From Lignipirellula cremea (lineage in GTDB: Bacteria > Planctomycetota > Planctomycetia > Pirellulales > Pirellulaceae), in the NCBI RefSeq assembly GCF_007751035.1, contig NZ_CP036433.1:4321001-4385000 (forward strand): DNA of 64,000 nt. Reading direction: 5' to 3'. Under the pieces are notes generated by a model. It worked only from the letters and a program-made list of their open reading frames with translations, was not told where the DNA came from and did no database searches. The position numbers and the translations under genes were made by a program. This document shows, one piece after another, positions 1-8,949 of this stretch (positions are counted from its first letter, which is position 1; each line of letters opens with the position of its first letter).

Positions 1-1
1 T

Positions 2-1774
2 AGCGCTCTGGTCGATGAACACGGCAAAACCTACAAGGTGATCAAGTTTGCTTCGGATATCACCAGCGACATCGAGCGGCGAAACAAGGCCCTGGATTTT
101 CAGAACCAGATCCAGGCGATCAACGAAGCCCAGGCCGTGATTGAGTTTGAACCCGACGGCTCCATCATTACGGCGAACAGTAACTTCCTGCAGACAATGG
201 GATATTCGGCCCGCGAAATCCAGAACGAACACCACCGCATGTTCATCGATCCGGCCTATGCCCGCACCCCCGAGTATCGCGCCTTCTGGACCAACCTCGG
301 TCGCGGAGAGTCGCAAGAGGGCGAGTTTCAGCGTTTCGGCAAAGGCGGGAAGGAAGTCTGGCTCCAGGCGCGTTATAGCGCCCTGCTGGACGATGAGGGT
401 CGGACTTACAAAGTGGTGAAGTACGCCTCGGATATTACCGAAGCAGTACGTTCCCGCCAGGACGCCGCCCAGAAAGCGGCCATCCTGGAGAACGCCCCCG
501 TCAACATCATGCTGGCCAACGCTGACGGCGTGATCATCTATATGAATCCGGCCTCGCGGGAGACCCTGCGAACGATCGAGCATCAACTGCCGGTCAAGGT
601 TGATAACATCGTCGGCGGATCGTATGACGTCTTCCACAAGAACCCGGCGCATCAGCGGAAGTTACTGGCTGACCCGCGGAACCTGCCTCACCAGGCCGAA
701 ATCACACTCGGCGATGAATACCTGCGGCTCAATGCGTCCGCCATTTACGATATCGAAGGCGCCTTCGCCGGGCCGATGATCGCCTGGGAAGTCATCACCC
801 AGCAGAAGCATTCTGAACAGCAGGAGAAACAAAATCAGCAGCGCGAACGCGAACAGCAGCAAGAGCTGCGGAGCAAGGTCGACCAACTGCTGCAGGTTGT
901 CAACGCCGCCGCCGAGGGTGATCTTACTCAGGAAATCACCTTCACCGGAACCGACGCAGTCGGCGAGCTGGCGGCGGGACTGAAGCGGATGATCACTGAC
1001 CTTCGCGACATTATTTCGCAGGTGGTCGATGGCGCCGCCCAGTTCACCGAAGGCTCCCGCGTGGTGGCGGAGAGCGCCCAGACGCTCGCCCAGGGAGCGC
1101 AGACGCAGAGTGCTTCGGTGGAAGAGATGAGCGCCTCGATTGAAGAGCTGATGCGGAGCATCAATGCGGTGCGCAGCAACGCCAGCGAGGCTAACAAAGT
1201 CGCCACCGAGACCAGCAGCCTGGCCGAAGAAGGCGGCTCCGCCGTGAAGAAGTCGATCGAAGCGATGGACCGGATCAAGGCCTCTTCCAGCCAGATCAGT
1301 GAGATCATCCAGGTGATTTCCGAGATCGCCAGCCAGACCAATCTGCTGGCCCTCAACGCCGCGATTGAAGCGGCCCGGGCCGGCGAACACGGTCTTGGCT
1401 TTGCGGTGGTCGCCGACGAAGTCCGCAAGCTGGCCGAACGTTCCAGCGAAGCCGCGAAAGAGATTTCCAACCTGATCAAGGAGTCGACTCATCGCGTCGA
1501 CGAAGGCGCCAAGCTCAGCGAAAAGACGGGCGAGTCGCTTACCAAGATCATCCAGGGAGTCGGCGCCACCGCCCAGCGGATCGCCGAAATTGCCGACGCC
1601 ACCGTCGAGCAATCCCAGAACGCGACCGAAGTTTCCAACGCCATCGGGCAGGTCTCGCAGGTCACCGAGCAGTCGGCGGCCGGCAGCGAAGAGATGGCCT
1701 CCAGCAGCGAAGAACTCGGTGCTCAAGCCTCCGCCCTGGGCGATCTGGTCTCCCGGTTCCGTCTCGAGAAGTAA
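2..1774 (+). CDS. Soluble methyl-accepting chemotaxis protein with PAS domains (5' end outside window)
   Basis: Chemoreceptor that passes input to CheA/CheW-type partners. The reading frame is already open at base 2, and the first codons encode the end of a PAS domain ([10 protein letters not shown]), so the N-terminus lies upstream. A second PAS domain follows at about 110-450 and ends with the near-identical [10 protein letters not shown]; a third, more divergent PAS spans about 480-810. A short Q/E-rich coiled linker then leads into the MCP signalling domain. Its conserved hairpin ([19 protein letters not shown]) lies near 1330-1390. No transmembrane segment is present in the visible part, so a cytoplasmic receptor is likely. 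No C-terminal CheR-docking pentapeptide is seen; the protein ends in FRLEK. First gene of the che cluster. Confidence 0.93.
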   Translation, partial: SALVDEHGKTYKVIKFASDITSDIERRNKALDFQNQIQAINEAQAVIEFEPDGSIITANSNFLQTMGYSAREIQNEHHRMFIDPAYARTPEYRAFWTNLGRGESQEGEFQRFGKGGKEVWLQARYSALLDDEGRTYKVVKYASDITEAVRSRQDAAQKAAILENAPVNIMLANADGVIIYMNPASRETLRTIEHQLPVKVDNIVGGSYDVFHKNPAHQRKLLADPRNLPHQAEITLGDEYLRLNASAIYDIEGAFAGPMIAWEVITQQKHSEQQEKQNQQREREQQQELRSKVDQLLQVVNAAAEGDLTQEITFTGTDAVGELAAGLKRMITDLRDIISQVVDGAAQFTEGSRVVAESAQTLAQGAQTQSASVEEMSASIEELMRSINAVRSNASEANKVATETSSLAEEGGSAVKKSIEAMDRIKASSSQISEIIQVISEIASQTNLLALNAAIEAARAGEHGLGFAVVADEVRKLAERSSEAAKEISNLIKESTHRVDEGAKLSEKTGESLTKIIQGVGATAQRIAEIADATVEQSQNATEVSNAIGQVSQVTEQSAAGSEEMASSSEELGAQASALGDLVSRFRLEK

Positions 1775-1917
1775 CCTTCTCACCTGCCTTCCCCCAGCGA
1801 GCCGGGTCCGCAACCGTTGCGGACCCGGCTCCCCGCCTGGTTCATTTTCCCGCCTTTTCCGGGGCGTCTCCGTCGATCTATGTCGGCGGGGCGTCCTCCC
1901 TTCGAAAGCATGCCCCG
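1775..1917 (+). other. Spacer with a long perfect inverted repeat between the receptor gene and cheR
   Basis: Bases 1799-1831 form a perfect inverted repeat with 16-bp arms (GAGCCGGGTCCGCAAC and its complement) around one base. There is no T-run after the stem on the plus strand, so it is not a classical intrinsic terminator. It could slow transcription or protect the 3' end of the receptor message. CheR begins 86 bases further on. Confidence 0.55.
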
Positions 1918-2757
1918 ATGGCGACCACTCTTCCCACGGAAACGGTCAGCGATTCACAACTGACAAAGTTTGCGAATCTGATCTATCAGAAAACGGGGAA
2001 CCGTTTCTCCTCGCAGAAAAAAACACTGCTAACCAATCGGCTGCGCCGGCGGCTGAAGGCGTCGGGAATCAGTGGGTTCGACGAATACTATCAATATTTG
2101 ACAAAGCTCTCCCGCCGCCACGAAGAGTGGAACGAATTCCTGCAGGAAGTCACCACGCACGAAACCTATCTGTTTCGCGACTCCATGCAGTGGGACTGGT
2201 TTACACGACGCTATCTGCCTGCCCGGGTGTCCGGAGCTCGCCGCGGCGAACTCCCCAAAGAACTCAGTATCTGGTCGGCCGCCTGCAGTACGGGCGACGA
2301 GGCCTATACGATTGCCGCCTGTATTGCAGACAAGATCACAAGTGTCAGCGAGTGGAAGATCAACATTCTCGGAACCGATATCGGAACAGGAGCCCTGCAG
2401 CAGGCTGAGCAGGCCGACTTCAATGAGCGCGCCATGCGTCTGGTGCCGTCGCGACTGCAGGGACGTTTCTTCACGAAAACGAAGACTGGCAACTGGCGTC
2501 CGAAAGAGATGCTTACCCAGTGGACGCGTTTTCGCCAGCATAATCTGCTGGAGCCTTTACCAGGCATGCACTTTGACCTGGTGTTTGTGAAAAATGTGTT
2601 TATCTACTTTGACGCAGACTCCAAACGGAAAGCGTTTGAGAATATCAACAAAACACTCCGTTCCGGAGGACTGCTACTGTCGGGTCCCGCAGAAGGGATC
2701 ACCGACCAGTTGCGAGATTACGATCGCGAAGAGCCCTGGCTGCATCGCAAACGCTAA
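1918..2757 (+). CDS. cheR: CheR protein-glutamate O-methyltransferase
   Basis: Methylates glutamates of chemoreceptors using S-adenosylmethionine, counteracted by CheB. The 279-residue length is usual for CheR. An all-helical N-terminal domain (about 1-80, with an R-rich stretch TNRLRRRLK) precedes the Rossmann-type SAM domain. Family motifs are visible: THETYLFRD near 80-90, WSAACSTGDEAYTIA as the SAM loop near 120, ILGTDIGTGALQQA near 150, and FDLVFVKNVFIYF near 220. The family usually has CRN in the last motif where this protein has VKN. The gene lies between the receptor and cheA. Confidence 0.95.
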   Translation: MATTLPTETVSDSQLTKFANLIYQKTGNRFSSQKKTLLTNRLRRRLKASGISGFDEYYQYLTKLSRRHEEWNEFLQEVTTHETYLFRDSMQWDWFTRRYLPARVSGARRGELPKELSIWSAACSTGDEAYTIAACIADKITSVSEWKINILGTDIGTGALQQAEQADFNERAMRLVPSRLQGRFFTKTKTGNWRPKEMLTQWTRFRQHNLLEPLPGMHFDLVFVKNVFIYFDADSKRKAFENINKTLRSGGLLLSGPAEGITDQLRDYDREEPWLHRKR

Positions 2758-2812
2758 GCCGAACCGCCAAACGAAGCGATAGCGTTTGATTCAAGTACGA
2801 AAGGGTGGATTC

Positions 2813-5800
2813 ATGGAAGCCAAAACGACGGACTGGGACGAAGAGTTCCTTGCCGACATGCTGGGTGACTTTCTCGATGAGTCGCAGGGATACCTGTCAA
2901 ATCTCAACGACAACCTGATGCGACTGGAGCAGATGGTCGCCGCCTGCCAGGATGATGAAACTCCCGAAGTGGATATCAAACTGCTCAGCGAAATGTTTCG
3001 CGATATTCATAGTCTGAAAGGACTATCAGCGATGCTGCAGCTGCGCAACATTAACGGCTTGACCCACAAAATTGAGAACGTTTTCGACGCCGCCCGCAAT
3101 CGAATTCTGAACGTCACCCGCGAGGTGGTCGATCTTATTTTCGACGCTTTCGATGTTCTCACGTCGATGGTGAATCATCTGATCAATCCCCAGGGTGAAG
3201 AAGTGGACAGCGATCCCATCGAAGAACGCATTGAACAGCTGCTGCAGAATGCCGGCGTAATCCGGGAGACGGCTACGCTGGGGGAAATCGAAGCCGCCAT
3301 CGCCGCCATCCAGCTGGATGACGCTCCGGCGCCCGCCGCACCGGAAACTGACGACGTGGAACAAAGCATCGTCGAACCTGCGGCCTCGGTCCCGCTTGAA
3401 CCCGATGTCACAGGTCTCATGGCCGACAATCCCGTCGCCAACAGTGCAGAAGCTGATAGCTCGGTCGCTGGCAGTCCCGATGCGGACAGCGTCGGGGCTC
3501 TGGAAACGGAGCTGGTCGATCCGCTGGACGGTGTCTGCGATGAATCGGATATTGTTGACAAGTACTTGTCGATTTTTCTCGATGAAGCCGAGGAATCGCT
3601 CGACGCCATGAGCGACGAGTTGTTAAAAGAAAGCGAGGCCGATCTTGATACGGTGCTGGTGATTTGCCACCGCATCAAAGGGGCTGCCGCTTCGATCGGA
3701 CTCAACCGCTCGGCCCGTCTGGCCCATATCATGGAAGACCTGCTGCAGGACCGCAAGGACTCCGGCCAGCAACTCACGCCGAACGCCTCCGATGCGCTCA
3801 TGGCGGCGGTTGACGCCTTCCGAGATTTCCTTCAGGTGTTGCGCAGCGGCGCCCGTTCGCCCGACAAGTTCGCCGAAGCGTTCCTGAAGGTGCAACAAGC
3901 CCAACGGGAGTCTCCGGACGACACGACCCAGGCTGTCGCCAGCGAGGCGGAGGGAGACGTACCGGAAACGGTCGAGAACGCTTTCGAGAACGCAGGGGGA
4001 TTGGCCCCGCCGACCGTCGACCTGGTTCCTGTGGAGGAAACGGCCGTCGAGGGATTGTCTGCGTTAAGTCCTGCCGAACTGAAGCAAATTGGCGCCGTTA
4101 CGCCCAACGATCGTCCCGCATTGGCGGGACTGGCCGTGCTGCAGGCCCAGCTGCCGTTGGCGGATGTTAAAACTCGCCTCATTTTTGAACGCCTCGAAGG
4201 ACTGGGAGACGTTTTCTTCCGCAGTCCCACCGACGAATCCCTGCGCAACGACGAAGAAGCATGCCGCATCGTTTTCGGCCTGGCGACCGATCATTCAGCC
4301 GCGGAAATTCGCCAGGGTATCGACTTTGAAGGCGTCGATTGTATCGCGATCGAATCGCTAGCCATTCCGGACGCCGCCCCGCTTCCAGCGTCCGCCGTCC
4401 AGACCCGTCCTGATGTTTTTGCTGCGTCGACAGCACCTGTCACAGAGACCGCCCTCGATATGGCGCCCACTCCTGTCGCAGCGGCGCCAGCTCCTGTCGT
4501 TGAGGCGCCAACTCCTGTCACTCCGGCGCCGAAACCTGTCGCCGCGGCGCCAAAACCTGTCACTCCGGCGACTAAACCTGTCGCTGCGGAGGCAAAGCCT
4601 GCCATCGCGAAAACTGGGCCGAATCCGCCGCGTCCGCCGGCCGCAACGTCGCCAGAAGGAGCGGGGGGATCGGGTGCGGAAGCGAATCGGAATAAACCGA
4701 CCGAGACGGTGCGGGTCGATATTGATCGGCTGGATCATCTGATGAACCTCGCGGGGCAACTGGTGATCAACAAGGCCCGTTTTGGTCGAATCGGCGAGCA
4801 GCTCAAGGGGTTGGCTTCGCGCAAGCAGTCGACACAGAGTCTGGCGAATGTTTCCTCCATGCTGGACCGGCTTTCCTCTGATACCGACGCCATGGGCCGC
4901 CGGAACTCGGTCGATTCGTCCCAGATCCAGGGAATCCACAGCCACGTGGAACAGATCAAACGCGATCTGATGATTGTGCAAAGCGACATCGATCAGCTGC
5001 GCCAGGCCCGCACGCTGGTGAACGATCTCTCGGAGGCGGTCCATCAACTGGAGCGGGTTTCCGACGGCATCCAGCAGAGCGTGATGGACACCCGGATGGT
5101 CCCGATCGGGCCGCTGTTCGGCAGGTTCAAGCGGGTCATTCGCGACATTACCCGGGGCAACGGAAAGGATATCCAGCTGGTGATCCGGGGCGACAAGACC
5201 GAGCTGGATAAACGGATGATCGACGAGCTGGGCGACCCGCTGATCCACATGGTGCGGAACTCGGCCGATCATGGGATCGAAAGTCCCGAAGACCGCATCA
5301 AAGCCGGGAAACCGCCGCAGGGAACCGTGACGCTCGACGCTTTCCATCGCGGGAATCGGATTTTCGTCCGCGTCAAAGACGACGGTCGCGGCCTGGATCC
5401 GGAAAGGCTGATCAGCAAGGCGCTAAGCAAAGGTATTATCACGGCCGCCGAAGCGGAACGACTGTCGCCCCAGCAGGCTCTCCAGCTGGTCTGGGAGCCA
5501 GGCTTCAGCACGGCCGAACAAATTACTGAAGTCTCCGGCCGCGGCATGGGGATGGACATTGTCAAATCCAAGATTGAACAACTGAACGGGTCCGTGGAAC
5601 TCGACAGTCAGGTCGGCGTCGGCGCCACGATCACCATCAAACTGCCGCTGACGATGGCGATCCTGCCGAGCCTGTTGACGGTCATCGCAGGCGACGTGTT
5701 CGCCATTCCGATGGAATCCGTGTCCGAAATTGTCCGCGTTTCGGGCGTAAACCTGACGACCGTTCATGGCCGGGAAACGGCCCGGGTGCGGGGACGCGTG

Positions 5801-6130
5801 GTCTCGGTGGTGGAGCTTTCCGGCCTGCTGCACTGGAACCGACCTGCCGCACGGAAACCGAAAGATGGGGAGAAAGACGGAGAGCACGGTCGGGCAGAAC
5901 GGACGCTCGTCATTATCCGCACCGAAGACGACGAACTGGGCCTGGCCGTTGATCGCCTGCTGGGGGAAGAAGATATCGTCATCAAGTCGTTGGCGGAAAA
6001 CTATCGGAACGTGGCAGGCATCGCCGGCGCTAGCATCCTGGGAGATGGGCGCGTCTCGCTCATTCTCGATGTGGCCGCTCTCGTTGAGATCGCCTGTCGC
6101 CCGACATCCAGCATGGCGGGAGCAATGTGA
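2813..6130 (+). CDS. cheA: CheA chemotaxis histidine kinase with two HPt domains
   Basis: Receptor-controlled histidine autokinase that phosphorylates CheY and CheB. Unusually long at 1105 residues. HPt domain 1 has its histidine at about H66 (MFRDIHSLKG); HPt domain 2 has it at about H286 (VICHRIKGAAAS). A segment near residues 425-510 could be a P2-like response-regulator docking domain. A Pro/Ala linker made of 7-residue repeats follows (4472-4618). Next come the dimerisation helices (RVDIDRLDHLMNLAGQLV), the ATPase domain (N box HMVRNSADHGIE, G boxes DDGRGLD and GRGMGMDIVKSKI) and a C-terminal CheW-like domain. The start at 2813 is chosen over the TTG at 2786 because an AAGGG Shine-Dalgarno sits about 10 bases before it. 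Confidence 0.96.
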   Translation: MEAKTTDWDEEFLADMLGDFLDESQGYLSNLNDNLMRLEQMVAACQDDETPEVDIKLLSEMFRDIHSLKGLSAMLQLRNINGLTHKIENVFDAARNRILNVTREVVDLIFDAFDVLTSMVNHLINPQGEEVDSDPIEERIEQLLQNAGVIRETATLGEIEAAIAAIQLDDAPAPAAPETDDVEQSIVEPAASVPLEPDVTGLMADNPVANSAEADSSVAGSPDADSVGALETELVDPLDGVCDESDIVDKYLSIFLDEAEESLDAMSDELLKESEADLDTVLVICHRIKGAAASIGLNRSARLAHIMEDLLQDRKDSGQQLTPNASDALMAAVDAFRDFLQVLRSGARSPDKFAEAFLKVQQAQRESPDDTTQAVASEAEGDVPETVENAFENAGGLAPPTVDLVPVEETAVEGLSALSPAELKQIGAVTPNDRPALAGLAVLQAQLPLADVKTRLIFERLEGLGDVFFRSPTDESLRNDEEACRIVFGLATDHSAAEIRQGIDFEGVDCIAIESLAIPDAAPLPASAVQTRPDVFAASTAPVTETALDMAPTPVAAAPAPVVEAPTPVTPAPKPVAAAPKPVTPATKPVAAEAKPAIAKTGPNPPRPPAATSPEGAGGSGAEANRNKPTETVRVDIDRLDHLMNLAGQLVINKARFGRIGEQLKGLASRKQSTQSLANVSSMLDRLSSDTDAMGRRNSVDSSQIQGIHSHVEQIKRDLMIVQSDIDQLRQARTLVNDLSEAVHQLERVSDGIQQSVMDTRMVPIGPLFGRFKRVIRDITRGNGKDIQLVIRGDKTELDKRMIDELGDPLIHMVRNSADHGIESPEDRIKAGKPPQGTVTLDAFHRGNRIFVRVKDDGRGLDPERLISKALSKGIITAAEAERLSPQQALQLVWEPGFSTAEQITEVSGRGMGMDIVKSKIEQLNGSVELDSQVGVGATITIKLPLTMAILPSLLTVIAGDVFAIPMESVSEIVRVSGVNLTTVHGRETARVRGRVVSVVELSGLLHWNRPAARKPKDGEKDGEHGRAERTLVIIRTEDDELGLAVDRLLGEEDIVIKSLAENYRNVAGIAGASILGDGRVSLILDVAALVEIACRPTSSMAGAM
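4472..4618 (+). repeat. 21-bp tandem repeat encoding a PVxxAPx linker in CheA
   Basis: Seven imperfect 21-bp units, each beginning CCTGTC (the last CCTGCC), encode heptads such as PVAAAPA, PVTPAPK and PVAAEAK. They form the flexible hinge between the phosphotransfer half and the kinase core. The 21-bp period keeps the frame, so copy number can change without inactivating the gene. Confidence 0.85.
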
Positions 6131-6188
6131 TCCCGCTGCCCGGACTCGTTCAACTATCCGCGTTGCCTTTGCGAACCAAGAGAGACCT

Positions 6189-6800
6189 ATGACCAGCCAG
6201 ACTAGCGCCGCTCCGGCGAGCTTTACCGAACTGTTCAGCGCAGCCCTGCGCAGGGCGTCCGACGCCATGTGCCAGTGGACCAGCGGCCGCGTTTCGCTGG
6301 CCCTGGAGGAAGTGGTGAACGCCCCCCTGGAAGAAATTTCGGAGCGGATGCAGATTGCCGCCGATATGCTGGCCATGGTCGTGCTGGGCGTGGAAGGGGC
6401 CTCCGGGGCCGGGGGACAGTTTGTCCTGGCTTTCGATGAAGAGAACGGCCGCAAGCTGGCGGCCAGCCTGTTGCGGAGGAAGGTCGTCAACCAGCCGGAA
6501 TGGACCGCCATCGAACGGTCAGCCGTCATGGAAACCGGCAACATTCTGGCTTCGGCCTATCTCAACGAACTCACCTTGCTACTGCAGATGGAGCTGACTC
6601 CGACGCCCCCTGAGTTTGTGCAGGACTTCGGCCCGAGCGTGCTGCAGCAGGCGCTGATGGCGCAGGCCATGTACAGCGACCAGATCCTGTTGTGCCAGAC
6701 ACGTTTTGAATTCGATCAGCAGGCGGTTAACTGGTCTGTCTTTTTTGCACCGAGTGTGGAGTTGATGCAGGCCATTCACGCGGCGTTGCAACCAGGATAA
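6189..6800 (+). CDS. CheC-like CheY-P phosphatase
   Basis: Predicted to dephosphorylate CheY-P. The 203-residue product carries one clear CheC/FliY/CheX active-site signature, SAVMETGN (S-x3-E-x2-N), near residue 117. A second copy, which classical CheC proteins often have, is not evident. The start is the ATG at 6189, after GAGAGAC; an open frame continues upstream into the cheA 3' end, but that part looks like antisense coding noise. The gene sits 58 bases after cheA and just before cheD, the usual CheC partner. An alternative name is a CheX-like stand-alone phosphatase. Confidence 0.8.
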   Translation: MTSQTSAAPASFTELFSAALRRASDAMCQWTSGRVSLALEEVVNAPLEEISERMQIAADMLAMVVLGVEGASGAGGQFVLAFDEENGRKLAASLLRRKVVNQPEWTAIERSAVMETGNILASAYLNELTLLLQMELTPTPPEFVQDFGPSVLQQALMAQAMYSDQILLCQTRFEFDQQAVNWSVFFAPSVELMQAIHAALQPG

Positions 6801-6864
6801 CCGCCTGGCCTCCGCCCTGTGAACTCCTCAGACCACAAGACTACTATCGTAAAAGAACGGTCGT

Positions 6865-7356
6865 ATGCAGTCCCTAACCAGCACCGAAACACCAGCGACC
6901 GTATTGGTCGGTATGTCGCAAATCGAGATCGTCAGCAACGGCGAGTCCGCCCGCGCCGTGTTGGGCTCTTGCATTGGACTGGTCCTGTACCATCCGCTGC
7001 GGCGAATCGGCGCCATGGCCCATATTGTTCTTCCCGACGGGAAGGATCGTTCTGGTCCGCCGGGGAAATTTGCCGACAGCGCCTACCCGGAAATGATGCG
7101 TCTGCTCGGACAGCACGGCGTGGGAAGAGTCGGCCTGGTCGCCAAGCTGGCAGGCGGGGCCAGCATGTTCGGCGGCGGCGGTCCGCTGCAGATTGGCGAA
7201 GCCAACTACTCCGCCGTGAAAGCCATTCTGCAGTCGGCCCAGGTGCCGATCACGGGTGAGCACGCACGCGGCGGCAAAGGCCGCCGAATCACCCTGGATA
7301 GTTCGACCGGTCAGGTGCAGGTCGAAATTGCAGGGAACCCGCCCGTTGTCTTGTAA
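6865..7356 (+). CDS. cheD: CheD chemoreceptor glutamine deamidase
   Basis: Converts specific receptor glutamines to glutamates, and in other bacteria is controlled by binding CheC. The 163-residue length is typical. The catalytic cysteine is in AVLGSCIGLVLY (about C36) and the histidine in GAMAHIVLPDG (about H53). The GGASMFGG loop and the GGKGRRITLDSSTGQV C-terminal motif are also present. It directly follows the CheC-like gene, consistent with a CheC-CheD regulatory pair. Confidence 0.94.
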   Translation: MQSLTSTETPATVLVGMSQIEIVSNGESARAVLGSCIGLVLYHPLRRIGAMAHIVLPDGKDRSGPPGKFADSAYPEMMRLLGQHGVGRVGLVAKLAGGASMFGGGGPLQIGEANYSAVKAILQSAQVPITGEHARGGKGRRITLDSSTGQVQVEIAGNPPVVL

Positions 7357-7465
7357 GCAACCGCGATTCTCGATTTTCCAGGGACAGCATTCCGCGACGT
7401 ACCTCTCGCCCTTGACTTGAACTCAGCGCCGGAGCGCTCCCTATCACCTTCAGGCAATTACAGCT

Positions 7466-7876
7466 ATGCGTAAAACATTACTCATTGTCGACGACGCCAT
7501 GATCATACGTGAAATGATCAAGGACGCAGTGGAACCCGAAAGCTGGGAGATCGTTGGCGAAGCCGCGAACGGGCAGGAAGCGATCATTAAATACCAGACA
7601 CTGCGTCCCGATGCAGTCACGCTGGACCTGGTCATGCCGCGCTTCGACGGCCTGCACGCCCTCCGTGGGATTCGAGAATTTGATCCCCTCGCCCGCGTGC
7701 TGATCGTGAGCGCCATCAATCAGAAAGAGAAACTTACCGAAGCCCTGCGTTACGGGGCGGGCGACTTTATCGTCAAGCCGTTTGAAGCCCTCCGTTTGCG
7801 CACCGCGTTGACAAAGATTGTCGCGCGTATGGATTCCATGCCTGTCATTCTTCCCGCCGCCTCGTCCCCGCAATAA
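7466..7876 (+). CDS. CheY-type single-domain response regulator (first copy)
   Basis: Phosphoryl acceptor from CheA. The 136-residue protein is a receiver domain with a short Pro/Ala tail. The acidic pocket is LIVDDA (D9, D10), the phospho-acceptor is D54 in VTLDLVMP, the switch residue is S82 in IVSA and the lysine is K104 in FIVKPF. It has no output domain. It lies 109 bases after cheD and 12 bases before the CheV gene, suggesting co-transcription with cheV. Its output target is unknown because no flagellar switch gene is in the window. Confidence 0.93.
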   Translation: MRKTLLIVDDAMIIREMIKDAVEPESWEIVGEAANGQEAIIKYQTLRPDAVTLDLVMPRFDGLHALRGIREFDPLARVLIVSAINQKEKLTEALRYGAGDFIVKPFEALRLRTALTKIVARMDSMPVILPAASSPQ

Positions 7877-7888
7877 AGATTACCCGCC

Positions 7889-8878
7889 ATGAACAAGACC
7901 AGCGGCCTTTCGCCCGCCAATAACGATATTCTGCTGGAAAGCGGAACCAACGAAGTTGAGATTCTCGTTTTCAAAGTAGGAGTTTTTCGCCTGGGGATTA
8001 ATGTCGCCAAGGTGCGCGAGATCTTAACTTCGCAAAAGATTACCAAACTGCCGAAAGCACATCCTTCCGTTGTCGGATGTTTTCAACTGCGCGATGTGGT
8101 GGTTCCTTGCGTTTCTCTCCACCAGCGGCTGAACCAGGTCGCGAAGAATCCAACCGAATGCAAGTTGATTCTCGCCGAATTCAACCAGACCCAGACGGCG
8201 TTTATCGTCGATGAGGTCGATCGCATTCACCGGATCAGCTGGAGCGATATTCTGCCCGTACCTTCGGTCGTGGCCGACGCTGCTTCGCCCATTACAGCCG
8301 TATGTAATCTGGAAGGACGTCTCGTCACGCTGCTCGACTTCGAAACGATCACTTCAGAAATGAGCAACGAAGAGCAGCGCACGCAACAGATCGACAACAC
8401 GCTTGCCGTCCCCCGGGCCGACTGTCGCTTGCTGGTCGTCGACGACTCGCCGACGGTCCGTGTCATTCTGGAAACCACGCTGAACGACAACGGCTATACG
8501 AACGTGACCTGCTTTGAGCATGGCGCCCAGGCCTGGGACTGGATCTCCCAGCGGCTGCGAGAAACGGGCGATGTGTCGCAGGTGGCGGATCTGGTGATTA
8601 CTGATGTGGAAATGCCTTCGATGGATGGGTTGCATCTGACGCAGACCATCAAGCGGCATCCGCAACTGCATGGGCTCCCTGTGATTCTTTACTCGTCGAT
8701 CCTGACGCCCGACAACCTGAAGAAAGGTCGCTCCGTCGGGGCCGACGCCCAACTGACCAAGCGCGACCCTTCCAAGGTCGTGGCGCTGGCCGACGAGCTG
8801 TTATCCAAACGCATCCGCGGCGCGGCTGCCGCTGCTCCTCATCCGGCAGCGTCCGAACTGCAGGCATGTCTTTCCTGA
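7889..8878 (+). CDS. cheV: CheV-type coupling protein (CheW domain plus receiver)
   Basis: Links receptors to CheA and can be tuned by phosphorylation. Residues about 25-165 form a CheW domain (EILVFKVGVFRLGINVAKVREI at its start). Residues about 175-310 form a receiver with LLVVDDSPTVR and the acceptor aspartate in LVITDVEMPSMDG. The switch region reads LYSS, and the position of the conserved lysine falls in LTKRDPSK. The 329-residue length fits CheV. No separate cheW is in the cluster, so this protein probably supplies the coupling function. Confidence 0.93.
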   Translation: MNKTSGLSPANNDILLESGTNEVEILVFKVGVFRLGINVAKVREILTSQKITKLPKAHPSVVGCFQLRDVVVPCVSLHQRLNQVAKNPTECKLILAEFNQTQTAFIVDEVDRIHRISWSDILPVPSVVADAASPITAVCNLEGRLVTLLDFETITSEMSNEEQRTQQIDNTLAVPRADCRLLVVDDSPTVRVILETTLNDNGYTNVTCFEHGAQAWDWISQRLRETGDVSQVADLVITDVEMPSMDGLHLTQTIKRHPQLHGLPVILYSSILTPDNLKKGRSVGADAQLTKRDPSKVVALADELLSKRIRGAAAAAPHPAASELQACLS

Positions 8879-8949
8879 GCAACGGCCCCTGATACGGCTG
8901 TGCTTCCGTCCTTTCGTCCTTCCTTCCTTTCCTGCCGGAGCGATTTCCC

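Noticed and set aside
662-1813. 383-codon minus-strand ORF opposite the receptor gene
   Set aside because: The plus strand encodes an unmistakable MCP domain; the antisense Gly/Leu/Arg-rich frame is a shadow.
2786-2812. TTG start nine codons upstream of cheA
   Set aside because: The ATG at 2813 has a better-placed Shine-Dalgarno, and the extra residues are not needed for the HPt domain.
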